A stretch of 64,000 bases of DNA from positions 7,820,001-7,884,000 of the forward strand of contig NC_051106.1 in NCBI RefSeq assembly GCF_901709675.1. Direction: 5' to 3'. The notes beneath the pieces were generated by a model. That model was not told where the DNA came from. It searched no databases and saw nothing but the letters and a program-made list of their open reading frames with translations. The DNA comes from Syngnathus acus (Eukaryota; Chordata; Actinopteri; Syngnathiformes; Syngnathidae). Below are positions 13,375 to 25,700 of the stretch, piece after piece (position 1 is the stretch's first letter; each line of letters starts with the position of its first letter). Both the position numbers and the translations under genes were made by a program.

Positions 13375-14833
13375 CAAGTACAAGTGAAACCAATCGTGTG
13401 TGTGTGTGTGTGTTTTATTTATTTGTGCCTGCTAATACGCTCCTGCCTTCATTATAGCCGCAGCCATAACTTTGACAAATCACTTGGGCTCTGGGCCCTC
13501 GCTGCTTTCACACTATTAGAAAAAAAACTAATTGAAATTCGCATCCGGCCCCCCAATTTAACCCCCCCCCCCATCTCCCCTGCTAACCTTCCTCCTCTTC
13601 TTGCCAAATCGTGCCGGGTTCTGCAGGGGTATGCAGGCAGAGAATGGGAAGGGAAATGTCATCGCTGAATTAATGGGCGTAGTCACGCACACGCACGTGC
13701 ACGAGGTGCACTCTGGGGAGCGTCAGGAATGGTGATAATGTCATCACAGGAATCTCGCCAATGCGCCCAGCTCCCGTTTTGATCGTGCCTCCCTCCACTC
13801 ACTGCCTTTTTTCCCCCCTTCATTAGAGAGGAGGACAAGATTGATGGCATTTGGAGTTTTGATCTTGCTCTTGTTGAGTCACTCTGCCACTCGAGTGCGT
13901 TTGGTTCCTCGTCACTGGATTTAGGGTTCACTCTGTGCTAACCTTTTTTTTTTGCGCCTATTTTGTTGTCTGGGATCTCCCCGATTAAGTTTTTTTTAGC
14001 GTGGCGCTTTGGTGTCTAGTCGATGACGACTCTTCCTGTTTCTAAAAAATCAAAGCTGTACTGATGGATGCATGCAAACGGAAAGAGTGTGTGTTCAAAG
14101 ATTAATCCATACACACACACACACTAATGAGGACGTGTTGATTGATGAGACTGCAGTAATTAGGTGAAGTTTGAAGGCATGGAAAGGTATCCGCTGTGGT
14201 GGGAGGGTCTCTTCCTGAGGCGTGTGATGTGCATTAATCAACAACAACAAAAAATCTAACAAAAAACGAATGGACACAAACAAAACCACACACGCTGAGA
14301 AAAAAAAGTGGGATGCAGCATGAGTCATCTCTCTGTGGGGCAGTCCAAATGTTTTTACCACCAAAAATGCAGTGAAATATGATTGCGCCAGCATTTTTCA
14401 TTTCTTTTGTCTTTTTTTTTTTTGGCTTTGTGACCTTAAGACAGAGCAGCCGCCTCTCCAATGTTGTTTTCCTGTCTGCTGCTCACATTTGTTAAAAGCA
14501 TCATCATCATCCAGCCTCTCTTTTTTTTTTTTCTTTTTTAAATCACGTTGAAGCGTCCCCGAGCTTGTTGCGCAGCAAACGCCGCCACAACTCGGCCAAA
14601 AGCAGAATTGCACGCAATCTTATTATATCGCCACTTGCTCCGGCCCCCCCATTGCAGCTGCGCCGCTCCGTGCGAGCAAAGTCATTAATTTAAATAGCGT
14701 CCTCTTGTTTTGACTCTCTCTTAAACGCGGCCGTTAGCTTATTGATTAACCTTTTTGTCACGCGCAATTTTCAGTGCAATTTGCTCACCTCTCGCTCTCG
14801 CCCCCTCTCCCGTGTCGCCCGCCTTTCCTCCAG

Positions 14834-15833
14834 CAGGAAGTTCTATTACATCACTCTGCTGAGGGACCCGGTGTCGCGCTACCTCAGCGAGTGGCGTCAC
14901 GTGCAGCGGGGGGCCACGTGGAAGACCTCGCTGCACATGTGCGACGGACGCACGCCCACGCCCGAGGAGCTGCCCTCCTGCTACGAGGGCGCCGACTGGT
15001 CGGGCTGCACCCTGCAGCAGTTCATGGAGTGTCCCTACAATCTGGCCAACAACAGACAGGTGAACTTGACACTACGCCCCGATACAGATATTTGACGTCT
15101 ATATCCGTCAATGGGAGTGAATGAGTTGAGAGCGTTTTACCCGTATTCATTTGAAACGACTTGCCATTTGGCAGGTGCGCATGTTGGCCGATCTGAGTCT
15201 GGTGGGTTGCTACAACATGTCCACCGTGCCCGAGAAGAAGCGGGCGCAGCTCCTCCTGGAGTCGGCCAAAAAGAACCTGCGAGACATGGCCTTCTTCGGG
15301 CTGACGGAGTACCAGAGGAAAACGCAGTTCCTGTTCGAGCGCACCTTCAGACTGCGCTTCATCCGACCCTTCATGCAGTACAACAGCACTCGCGCCGCCG
15401 GGGTGGACCTGGACAACGCTACGGTTTGTACTTTCAGAATTTCATTTCGCTGAATATCACAATCGGGCTCTCCGTATCGACTGGGCTCTACTCTAAATTT
15501 CCCATCATCTCGCTACCGCAGGTGCAACGCATCGAGGAGCTGAACGAACTGGACATGGAGCTGTACGACTACGCCCGGGACCTGTTCCAGCAGCGCTACC
15601 AGTACACGCGGCAGCAGGAGCGCCGGCTCCAGCGCATCAAGAATCACATGAGCCACCAAGGGCTCGGCCTGGGCCTCAGTCTGTGGCCCTCGGCCCGCCG
15701 CCGCCCCCCCAATCGAGGAGAGGAGCGGGACGACGTCGTCGACGAGGAAGAGGGCGGCCGGACGGAGGAGGCGGCCGGGGGCAACCGGCTTCCCACCGAG
15801 GACTACATGAGCCAGATCATCAACCGCTGGTAG
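14834..15833 (+). CDS. hs6st1: Heparan-sulfate 6-O-sulfotransferase 1, C-terminal part (3 exons, 5' partial)
   Basis: Type II Golgi enzyme that moves sulfate from PAPS to the 6-O position of glucosamine in heparan sulfate. Coding exons read here: 14,834-15,059, 15,175-15,423 and 15,522-15,833 (stop TAG), about 261 residues in one frame. The first exon carries the 3'-phosphate-binding segment LLRDPVSRYLSEW, then HVQRGATWKTSLHMCDGR and the conserved NLANNRQ; the second continues with VRMLADLSLVGCYN and FFGLTEYQRKTQFLFERTF. The wording (TPTPEELPSCYEG, AQLLLESAKKNLR, ending TEDYMSQIINRW) fits HS6ST1 better than HS6ST2 or HS6ST3. The N-terminal exon is outside the window. The 115-bp and 98-bp introns split what is a single exon in mammals. 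The acceptor at 14,832-14,836 is CAGCAG, so the first base could be 14,834 or 14,837. The tail after the catalytic domain is Arg/Gly/Glu-rich. Fish often have two copies; I cannot say which this is. Confidence 0.93.
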
Positions 15834-16370
15834 CAAACTGAAGTGCCGCTCCTCAGACTGCTCATTTCAAGTGACCATTTAAAAAGAAAAAAAAATTAAA
15901 GGCAGAGTCGGGTTGCGCCGTTGCTATGGCGACCAGAGACTGGCTGGCTGGGGTTTGCCACAAGGCTCATCACCCTTAGGACCATTTTAGCTCATCGTGT
16001 GCCCCCCCCCTCCCGTTTTTCCCCCTGTGTGGGTTTATGCTTTTTCAAAAGCAGAATTGTAATAACACTGAGACCAACATGGCTGCCTGATTTTTATTTT
16101 TATTCTTTTCGATAGAATGCTGGTCCAAAATCTAAGCTAAAGGCTTTTCGGAAAGCCATTGGAGCAGATCTTCGCTATCCTTGACAATCCAGCCAACTAG
16201 TAGAAAGACCGTGTCAGGTCATAATGTACTAATGGGTTAAAAGTGACGCATTAGTTATTCTTCGAGTGTGCCGTTGTACTACTTGTGTCCACAAAAAGTA
16301 CCAGAACGCTTACTTACTATCTAAGACACGGTTGTTCTACTAGAAGGCCAAATTGTTCTACTGGATATGG

Positions 16371-16376
16371 AATAAA
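16371..16376 (+). terminator. hs6st1: Possible hs6st1 poly(A) signal
   Basis: AATAAA 538 bases after the hs6st1 stop codon. Vertebrate hs6st1 3' UTRs can be several kb long, so later sites may also be used. Confidence 0.35.
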
Positions 16377-16885
16377 TGCTCAGAGGGCTTTCCATACGTC
16401 GCTTCTGTTTTGGAGGTGGGGTTTGTTTTGTTTTAGTTAGCGTCCGAGCTGCCGTGTCCAGCGGAGCGTAGCCTTGCCTCGCGTCAACGTTGAGGGAGCT
16501 CTCTCTCTCTCTCTCTCGCTTTCTCTCTGTGTGCTTTCACCTGCAAACTCCTGACAGCCAATTAGCATGGCTCACGCCGGTCGGGGGCAAGCTGTCAAAG
16601 TCACAGCAAAGGCCTTAAACTGCCGACACGAGGAGGAAAGAAGCGGTCACCGTGGCGGCCGGAGCCTTTAATTTAGCGCCTGGCATTTTTCTGTTTATTC
16701 TACGTTTTCCTCTACAGGCCAAAAGGTGGTTCATTAGCTCTTTGACAGTTTTTAACGTAAGGGGCTGCAGTGCCTCCGTGTCGCAGGGAACCTGCGGTGC
16801 GTGGGCCTTTTGCGGACCCTCGCCAAGAGCATGAGCTCCCGATCTGATGTCTGCCAAAAGAAAGGAAGCCGCTCCTCATCTAGCT

Positions 16886-17316
16886 CAGTCATTCCCAACC
16901 TTTATTGAGCCAAGCCACAAAGTCGATTTGCCGTACGCCGCCAAACATTCCTATAAAAAGTATTTTGTGTTCTCCTGCGTATTTGTAATACACTACTCAT
17001 AGATTTGCCTATTTGGTGATTTAGACAACGTCCATTATTTGCTTTTAAAATGGCACGTTCTATAAAAGATGTTTGTCTGTTCGCCTGCGCTCTGGCGCCA
17101 TCTTGTGAGCCTTATAGAAAGAGCACAAAGATACATGAGCAGCTTTTCAGGAAATAGCAAATTGGTACCCCCGACCCAAAAAAACAAAACTGAAAAAGTA
17201 AATCACTGGCATGAATAGATAGACAAACGCTACATTATTTGTAGTCAATTGTATATTATTTTGCCGCCATTCAAGTGAAATGAATGGTTTCCCTCGGCAA
17301 TTGTTGGGAATCACTG
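16886..17316. mobile_element. Short non-autonomous hAT element
   Basis: The ends are imperfect terminal inverted repeats: left CAGTCATTCCCAAC, right the reverse complement of CAGTGATTCCCAAC (13 of 14 match). The flanking 8-mers ATCTAGCT (16,878-16,885) and CGCTAGCT (17,317-17,324) agree at six of eight bases, as expected for an aged 8-bp hAT target duplication. The 431-bp interior has no transposase frame, so it is a MITE-like derivative. Confidence 0.7.
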
Positions 17317-20067
17317 CGCTAGCTTCCCGCCCTTTGTTGCTACATTACAATTGCCAGTTAACATTCTAAAGTCATTTTTCTTGACTCCTCCTGGTGTGGC
17401 TGCGGTGTGCGCGTGTGTGTTGTATGTGCGTGTAAATAATATGTACATTACGCCTTCTGCTGTGTATGCCTTTGTAAATGGTGCGCTTGACTGAATGAGC
17501 GACGACTTTCATGACTAATAATAACATTTTTGTTGTTTAATCGGTGGTCAACCTCGCTGCCATAGCGACCAATCCTCCACTCACACGTCCCCTGTCAGGT
17601 GATTGTACTGCTATAATACTTATTTATATCATTATTTAGATTTAGTAAATCTGCCCCCCCCCCCCCCCCCCAGTTTGCATGCGTTCACTCGGAGAAAATG
17701 ACAGGGTTGGATTTTGATGGCATTATTGAGGTATTGATTATTATTTTTGTACGTTTTTCCCCTAATACAAAAGATAGAGCCTCAACAATTTAGAGTAAGT
17801 TTTCTATGATTATTTTGGGTTATGGAAAAAAAATAAAAATCACTGGATAAACTGAAATAAAAGTGACAGATTACATTCTGCGTCTGAAAATAATGGCATG
17901 TTGATTTTAACCAGAAGTGACATTATAACTAAATGTTGCAAATTCAATACATCATTTATATATTTCTGATTAACCCTAATGAGAAGATTCCTATTACATC
18001 CAATACAAGCTGTCAAAAGCCAACCCCGGCATCAAGTGTTGAGGCGTGACGACCAATAAGAGGGCAAAAGGGAGACGCGAATGTATGATTGACGAGCCGT
18101 CGTCACACTGAATGAACATGAAAAAAAATTAATCTTGTTTTTGTTATGTTTTCATTTTTCTGTCCCACGAAAGATTTTTTTTACTGGACAAAATATACAA
18201 TTGTCATTTGTATCGCCACTGTACAATTGTTTAATCTGATGCCAAAATCTACTTGCAAAATTAATTTCACTCAAATGATTCCAGAATGATGTCTTAACAA
18301 GTTTCCATGGTGACAGCTAAGCAAACATGAGAGTTGTTAACCTGTTTGTTTGGTTTTTATGTGGAAAGGATTTCAAAGCGAGTGATTGAGACTTTGTTAA
18401 AATTGGCAGTTTGTCTCAGGCTCTTCCTGTATGCATCGTCTTCATCTTCATTCTGGCTCTGGTTCCTCTGATTGCAACTATGAATCGATCATCAAGCCAC
18501 CGATTAAAAGATTTCATTTTTACAGACTTGATTGTGTCGTACTTGCAATTTTTCCATCCACTTCTTGAGTTTTACACAATTTTTTTTTTTTACTTTCAAA
18601 TCACTGTCAATCTAAAGCCAATACAAATAACAAATGCAGATTTTTGGTGCTAGTTTGAGCTTTAAAACACATCGTCGGTTGTTTCCTTCCATTTTACTTC
18701 GGAAAATGCTCATCGGTGTTCTAAAAAGCTGCTTAGACTTAATGAGTGTGAACCAGAGCGTTTTATAAGTAAATATCCTTGACTTACGAACAGATGTTTG
18801 GGGAATGTGCGACGCTATTGGCTGGAGGAGTTGTCACTTGTATGATTAATAACTACCCAAATGTGTCATGTCGCCAGGATGACTTTTAAATTGGAAAATG
18901 TCAAAATGAGGTTGCTTTGTCTTGTCTTTTCCCTCCCTTAATATAAAATGTAATGAAAACTGCGGAGGAAGTTATTTGGAATTAGACTTTTGGAAATAAT
19001 CTGTGCACACAAGCTCATTATAACTGCATGAGTTAGCTACTAGTGACTAGAAGTTCAAACAAAAGGGAAGAATAACTTACCAGATATGAAAAGAGCACCA
19101 CAAACGTGATGAAGTCCTCCAAAGCCAATTTGTGTTTTCCATTTCTTCTTGGAATTAAGAATAATTTGACCCTTTGTCCACTTTGTGTTTTTGCTCCAAC
19201 GATGCTCGTCATCTTTTGCTGACATAGGACGGAAAAAAGGTTTATTGATAAACGCTAATCAGATCGGAATCAGGTGTCAGCTAAACTAGATGGCTAGCAA
19301 GATAATGAAATTTGTGGTTAAAGCTGACTTTTCTCATTTAAAAAAAACATTGGCTGGTATTATTCCTTCCCAGCACTGATGTTTACATGTTTTCAGTAAA
19401 AATTTCTGAGAATTATTTATTTGTCGTCGGGACTCCTAATATTTGTTTCCTGCTGCACTTGATTTACTTCCAACTGTACAACATAGCTTGATTTGCATGA
19501 AGGAACATCTCATTTTCTTTACGTATGTAGGTGATAATTTATGTGCAACGGATGACGCACAGGCATTTTCATTGCATCACTTCACATCAGTAATCATGTG
19601 TGATTAGAATATATATGTGGCAGATTTTGACTGTTGTGGAGCAAGCTGATATCATGCAGATGGAAAAGCTTTTAACACACATATACAGAGTTGAGGGGGG
19701 GCGTGTAATATTCATAAGGAGTGTTCCGCTTCCCGTGTGGCGTACTTGGACTGATTTGCTGCTGATATCGCATTCACGACACTTGTGTGTGTGAGATGGC
19801 TGGTGCTATTTCTTCCGCCCCATTTCTCCCACAAATGTTCAATGGCAGCTTGTTAAATCTTGCATAAGGCGGGAGCGAGAGAAAACGGAAAATTGGGAAA
19901 AGCAACCCGACCCAATTAGGACTCTTCTGACGTCTGACTTATTCTCTTTTTCACTCTGCTTTTTGCTCTGCTTAGTTTTAGTGGAGCAAGACGATAGTTT
20001 GTTAATTCATCTAATCTTTTACTTTTTCTTTCAAAATATTTAAATGAGATGAAACAGGACTGCAAAT

Positions 20068-20923
20068 TAGTGGTCCCCAACTTTTTTTGCGCCACGGACC
20101 GGTTACGTGTCAGAAATATTTTAGCGGACCGGCCTTTATAACAAATATAAAAAACAAATATAAACCACATAAAAATAAAACTCACCTTTACGTTGAATTA
20201 GTGGAAGCTTGATTCTCAAAAATCTTCAAGATTTCAACGCCTTAGCAATACGGTTAGCCACGAAGAACAATGCTCTCAGTGCACTCCCATTTGTTGATGT
20301 GGTGGCCTTCAGTAATTTCTTCTGTCCTTCTTGTTCAGGTTTTTTTTTTTCCTTTAAAAAATTCCAAAGGTTTGTCTTTTAATGCTTGGTCTCCATGTGC
20401 CGAAGCAGTTTTGAAGGCTTCATTGCCTCGTTAGCTAGCCTGTCGCCACATATTAAACAGAATGGGCTTGGCGTGTCACCTGTGGCGATAATCCATATTT
20501 TAAGAAATGTTCTTTTAAACGCAGCTTTTCTTTACTTAGAAGTCGTAGCCTCTTCTTCCGTCTCTTCATTGGGCCTTTTTCCCTTTCCGAAGAAGCTTTC
20601 CAAACGTCTCTGTTTCTTGTTCATTTTTGCTAGCTTCGCGGGCTCGACAGAGGTGACGTCACGTGACCGGGACGAGCGTCATCAGACACAGATGCACCGA
20701 CGGATGTAATTAGGAGAGAATCGACACATTTTTTTATATTTTCAAAATAAATTCTTAATATTTTTTCTGTCTCGTGACCAGGACGAGCGTCTTGACCTGA
20801 ATTAATTGATCGTCGTTAAAAAAAAAAAAGTATATATTTTTTTTTTCTGTGCGGCTTGGCGGCCCGGTACCAAGTGACACACGGACCGGTACCGGTCCGC
20901 GGGCCGGTGGTTGGGGACCTCTA
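20068..20923. mobile_element. Non-autonomous hAT element with transposase remnant
   Basis: The left end TAGTGGTCCCCAAC and the right end GTTGGGGACCTCTA are inverted repeats matching at 13 of 14 positions. The flanking 8-mers CTGCAAAT (20,060-20,067) and CTTCAAAT (20,924-20,931) match at seven of eight, a typical hAT target duplication. Both ends carry CGGACCGGT-type subterminal repeats. Internal poly-T and poly-A runs and a broken transposase fragment on the minus strand (20,379-20,624) show that it cannot move by itself. The ends resemble those of Charlie-like hAT families. Confidence 0.85.
20379..20624 (-). pseudogene. hAT transposase N-terminal BED-type zinc finger fragment (broken)
   Basis: Reading the minus strand from the ATG at 20,624 gives 82 codons: MNKKQRRLESFFGKGKRP near the start, an acidic stretch, one in-frame TAA at codon 31, then [19 protein letters not shown] and [11 protein letters not shown], ending at a second TAA. 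The C-x2-C ... H-x4-H spacing and the words [17 protein letters not shown] and LLRHMETKH are those of the zinc finger at the N terminus of hAT transposases and their domesticated ZBED-like relatives. The catalytic RNase H-like part and dimerisation region are missing. It lies wholly inside the hAT element at 20,068-20,923 and is a dead remnant. Confidence 0.75.
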
Positions 20924-21639
20924 CTTCAAATGACACGTCCTTGAATTTGACCCTGATGAGAAGCTTTGCCTTTGGCTATCACCCCCACGCCCACGCCCTT
21001 TATGCGTTCCCATTGCCCCCTGCCTGCCTGCCCGCACAAGCAAAGGGAGTCACGCTCCACCTGCAAAGAGAGTGTAGGTTATTAATGAGCGCTTGTTCTA
21101 ACAACCTCACAAAGGAGAAAGAGAAGCAGACACACTGAGAAAAATGTCAAGCGGAGCGTCTGCAAAGGTGAAGTCAGACAAGAGCAGGACAGATGAGCTG
21201 GAACGTTGTCACGAATAGAACTCCATCAAGTGTGTTAACGACTGCAATTTAATCTTAATATTGATTTAGAATGTTTTCTGAAAGTGTATCATTTTTTTAA
21301 AACAAGCCGATTTCTCCTTCATATTTACAATTGAGGTCAGAAGCGAGAGGGTGTCATAGTGTGGACATAAGTGGGATTTGAGGGTCCTGTCTCTAAAAGC
21401 ACACACACACGTTGTGTATGATGTTAAGGATGGCCGGTAATTGAATAATGACACTAACATCTATGATGGATGAGGTGCCACTGTGCTCACTTCTCTCCCT
21501 CGATCACTGTCATCATCCTTTCAGTGCACAAACCCAAGTGAATAAGCCCCCCCTTCATTTCCATCCCTCACCCTACTTTTAAAATGCAAATCAGAAGTTT
21601 TCTTTACAGTAATGTGTCGTACGTGCCCCTACAAGCCTA

Positions 21640-21790
21640 AACATGGTATTCTCATTAATATTGTGTTTGGGAAATATGAATTAATCAGAAAAAGCATCCA
21701 CTTCTATCTGTCATGCAGATATATCAACACTTGCGCCAAGTGAGTGGGTTTGTCCAGCTTGAACCTTCAGCTTTTGACCACAAGAGGGTG
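21640..21790 (+). repeat. Dispersed repeat copy B
   Basis: The segment near 21,652-21,710 aligns by eye with 10,058-10,115 (shared blocks such as ATTAATAT.GTGTTTG and ATGAATTAATCAGAAAAA-like words). The CTCF-like word at 21,778-21,792 lies at the right end. Class not determined; ends approximate. Confidence 0.5.
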
Positions 21791-21792
21791 CT
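21778..21792 (+). promoter_or_regulatory. CTCF-like site
   Basis: CCACAAGAGGGTGCT is close to the CTCF core but has A at core position 5 and T in the GGGCG part. It lies at the end of a dispersed repeat copy. Confidence 0.3.
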
Positions 21793-22766
21793 CTAACACC
21801 AGATTACCAATGAAAGAGACTTTTTACACACACTAATTTAGGACGCTTTCACTTTTTTCCCTTTACTCAACAAACTAATAGTAGTCAAGATATACAAGTT
21901 CTGGTTCAGAATCCAAATCATGATTAAAAAAAAAAAAAAAAAAAAGTGAATGAGTTCAAGCAAGAGTGGAACAGAAGAGCGTGAGTGAGTCTCTCTGGTG
22001 GTCCTGTTGTAACTGGTGCAAAACAGCACTCTTGTGCAATGATTGGTAGCCATTTTCCACAACCTCAAATGTTGCTGGAATTCACGAGTTTACAGAATCT
22101 AACAAAAAAAAGTGGGCCAGCAGGGACTGACAACATGGATCATTTTTTTTCTTTCACCTGGAGATTTCTCAGTTTGCCATTGGTGAGCTATTTTACAACA
22201 AAGCGTCCTGTTCCCTTTATGGCCTTCAACGCGTGATTAACGCTTCCCGTCAATATCCCGAAAAAGGCGTGCCGGTATCCTCTCGTACGGTTCAAACACA
22301 TTGATAAGTAAACATATGACGACTACGATTAATTGCACTAAACTAAAACAAATAACAAATACACTATAAATAATACAAGTGCTTACGTCAGCTAAAGTTC
22401 TACTCAAACATGAATGTAAACGATAAGTAACAACACAACTTACACACCATATTCAAGCGACAATGGAATGAAATGTTTCAAAATTAGTGTGCTAGACAAG
22501 TAACTCTAACATATTAAAGTGTTAAACTAATCAATATCTTCATCTGATTAGTTATAAAAGTGAACCTCTTAGTATGTGTTAAGGTATTCAAATGAGCATT
22601 AACGTGAATTAATAAGCGTACCACAACTCAGTCTCCGTCAGTGAACATTCCGTCAATGTGAGGAATGTAAGCAGGTTTTGAGTGTTCCAGCTGTCAGTCA
22701 AGTTGACAAAATGTGTGCTGTGGCGCTGTCCCTGTGTCACACATGTGCAAAGAGGAAGAGGTTATT

Positions 22767-25700
22767 TCAGGTCACTGTATGCCACGCCTCCACCACTTTC
22801 TCAGGATGCTCCACAGTGTCCTTCCAATGCTCCGCCGCTTCCCGAGTCGGGCCGTCCAGTCCCAGATGGACCTGCGCAATCGGCAACGACTCAAGTGTAT
22901 TCGATTGAAAAACACAAAGCTGTCAATAGTAAGTGGATGACTGACCTGTCCGATACAATTCTTTCTCTTGATCGAGCAGCAGCTGAAGAGTTTGACTGAC
23001 AGCGTGCACGCGGCGGCGTCTAGAGCATCCAGGTCCAAGTAAAAGGTGTCGTCCCACTGACACTGCCCCCTGGTGGTCTTGAGCGCTCGTGTCTTCTTCT
23101 TGGTCAGAGGCCCCGAGGCCCCATACATCTCCACAGTCACTGTGTACGCTGTGGAAGAAATTATTATCATCATCATGTCGGTGATTTTCGTGGAATATGA
23201 AAATAATGTTGCAAGTTACCCGGTAAGAGGGGAGAGGAGCTGGCAGGCAGGTTTTGGGCGGCGAGGACTCGGACTTGCATTCGTCTGCATACGGGCTGGA
23301 AGCAGGTTGCCAGATGCAGCTCGCATCCTCGGCCCTGGAAAACAATGACTCCAATCTTGACTTGACTTAAACATACATATATCTTGGATCAAAACTAAAT
23401 TAAAACCAGATCTGATCCAGACTGGTCATAATGTAAACAGGACAGGAGACAGGTTTTATCATTTGTGGTGCATAAGCAATTTGAAGCCTTGGTGGAGGTC
23501 TTATTTTGGCTTTCTGGGTCACTTTTGTAAGAAGCAGTCCTCTTGCATTGTCCGAGCCATCCCAAGTAGATAACTGCAGTGATTGCAAGAAATTGGACCT
23601 TTTGTGTGTGTTGAAGAATGGGGGCAGATGGGGAGGAGAAAAAAAACTCTTTGTCCGAGTAGATAATGATTGTCAGAGTGCACAAGCAACTCACGTTTTA
23701 CCTCCACTCGCCATAAATTGACCCATTTATGGTCGCAACCCCAAAAAAAAGACTCAAGTGCTCTTGTGGTGTTTGAAGTTGGAATAACAACAAACCTTCT
23801 CGTCGCAATACGGGATGGCGACGTCGCGCAATTATTAACAACCAGTAAATCCGGAATGTTCCTTCTTATGATTAAAGAACCAGGAAGGAGTGTTTAGCTG
23901 CAACAGCTGCGCAGCGAGTCGGACGGCATTTTACCACAGCCCAGGATAAAACTGGTTTACGAGAACAAGCCATCATCGGTGATGATTAAGTAACACGCTG
24001 TGCAAACATTCGGCCGTAATAGTCTGCCTGTAACCTGGCACGTACAATAAATAGGCTGCAATGCAATGCAAGAATCTTATTTAGCAATGTCAAATGGGAT
24101 TCGCCGGTTTGCGTTTTAGCAATCTAGATTCGATCTGGATTCAACTTAATTGATGAACTAACCAAAATACCTACTCACATGGAAATTTCAACATTTGATT
24201 GCATTTAAAGAGGTTTGCCACATTGTGTTTACACTGCGGCAAAATCAAATAAGGATCAAATCTGGATTCAATTTGGTTTCACCCTGTGCTTTTTCCCTAT
24301 TTTTATACTCACGGGCGACTTGCACGGGACTTTGAGAGGCAGCCAATGCTCGGTCTCCTGCGGGCCGAGCGATCGGAGCGACAGGACGCACTCGGCCACC
24401 GTGCGCTTTTTTCCTCCCTGCTTTTGCAACTTCAGCTGTAGGGCGCTGCAGCGGAGGCTCTGAAGGCTCAGCGCAAACACAAACGTCTCCATGAAGGATG
24501 TGTCCTGTGTGGCCGCAAAAAAGCAAAGAGGAGGGAAAAAGGTCATGCAGTGGCGTAACAATAGCTGCAACAGCTGAGTGCACATCGCGCTTTAGCTGAG
24601 TAAACATCTTGCGGGGAAAGCTACGCAGGCTGGAATTTCTAAAATAAATATTTTTACCAGTACAGGGTCACAAAAAAGTGTGTGACAGAAGTGCTATTTA
24701 AAAAAAAAAAAAAAAAAAAAAAAATCTCTGCCTGTGTAAAAACTTATTGCAAGCTTTAAAGTAAGCCCAATGAAAAACTTGAAGAAAGGCTTTACTGGAA
24801 AAAGCGCAATAGTGAATCAAACAAAATCATTTTACTCGCGAGGACATAACGTCCGCCCTGAAATTTAGCAAAACACCCCTGAAATGTCAAAATATTTCCC
24901 GTACCTGAGAGTATTGCTTGATGGAGGTCTGGAATTTGACCGGTTTTGGAAGCGTGATGACACCTTTGATTTGGATCTTTGGCTTTTTTGCGTCATTGGT
25001 TGTCAGGTTGAGTTGTGAACACTGATAAAGGACAAAACAGGCTGCAGTTATTGAGCTGTTTTTGCATTAGGGGCATTGCCCACCAGATCGAGCACATGGT
25101 GTTGGGGATTACCAAATGGAAGTGTTTGAACTATTATCTAAAGGCCTTTTTATTGGAGTCATTTTGTAACTTCCTGTTTCCGTCTTTTCATCTGCTCTGC
25201 AACAACTTTCATTTTTTTGCTGGCTCCTCCACTAGTTCCGTTTACAGATTTCAGGTAAGGCCACATCATGTATCATTGTGAGTGTCAACACAGAGGGTTC
25301 ATTGAAGGAGGCGCACAAAGGACGCCATTGTCCCGGTGAGGACCCAAAGAACGAAACCGTACCTGGACCAGTGTGATCCACACCTGCTCCATCTCCTCCT
25401 GGTAGCTCAGTCGTACACACAAGCTCCCCAGGTCATCACCAAACAGTGAGAAAGACTCTGCAAGGCAACGAGAATACAATGTTTGTTTGGGGGAGAAATA
25501 CTTGCTCATAAAAGTTTCCTAGCAACATAGTTGGGCCCCAGAATAGAGTCAAGAAATGCAAAGAAAAAAAGTCACCAAACTAAAGAGGCACATGGATTAC
25601 CAAAAAAATGACAAAACACCTGTGCTGCGTTTAATCGAGTCCGTGGTGGAGGTCGGAGTGCTGAGGACGCTGGACATGGAATCATAACTCTGTAGGAGAC

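Larger units (their letters stand above)
1..14833 (+). other. hs6st1: hs6st1 large intron (3' part), no convincing gene
   Basis: The hs6st1 coding exon that starts near 14,834 is not the first one: the signal anchor and 5'-phosphosulfate-binding part of the enzyme are absent upstream in this window, so this stretch is read as the end of the long intron known in vertebrate HS6ST1 genes. It holds simple repeats, a CTCF-like site at 238-252, a dispersed repeat near 9,975-10,200 and a CTAG-rich patch near 8,862-8,952. Several longer open frames (for example 5,699-6,148 plus and 7,922-8,449 minus) show low-complexity, family-less translations and lack splice context, so I do not call genes. Non-repetitive parts such as 3,620-4,300 and 13,090-13,250 could be conserved enhancers, which cannot be judged without alignment. 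Confidence 0.7.
15834..22766. other. hs6st1 3' UTR and intergenic region before tc2n
   Basis: About 7 kb without coding exons, lying tail-to-tail between hs6st1 (plus) and tc2n (minus). The left part should be the hs6st1 3' UTR, with an AATAAA at 16,371-16,376 as one possible end. It contains two hAT elements (16,886-17,316 and 20,068-20,923), a C tract at 17,654-17,671, a diverged dispersed repeat near 21,640-21,790 and AT-rich filler. The tc2n 3' UTR must occupy part of the right end, but I see no unambiguous poly(A) signal for it. Confidence 0.7.

Noticed and set aside
13189-13383. Minus-strand frame with repeated Ser-Leu-Thr-His
   Set aside because: It is only the translation of the (GTGA)n microsatellite.
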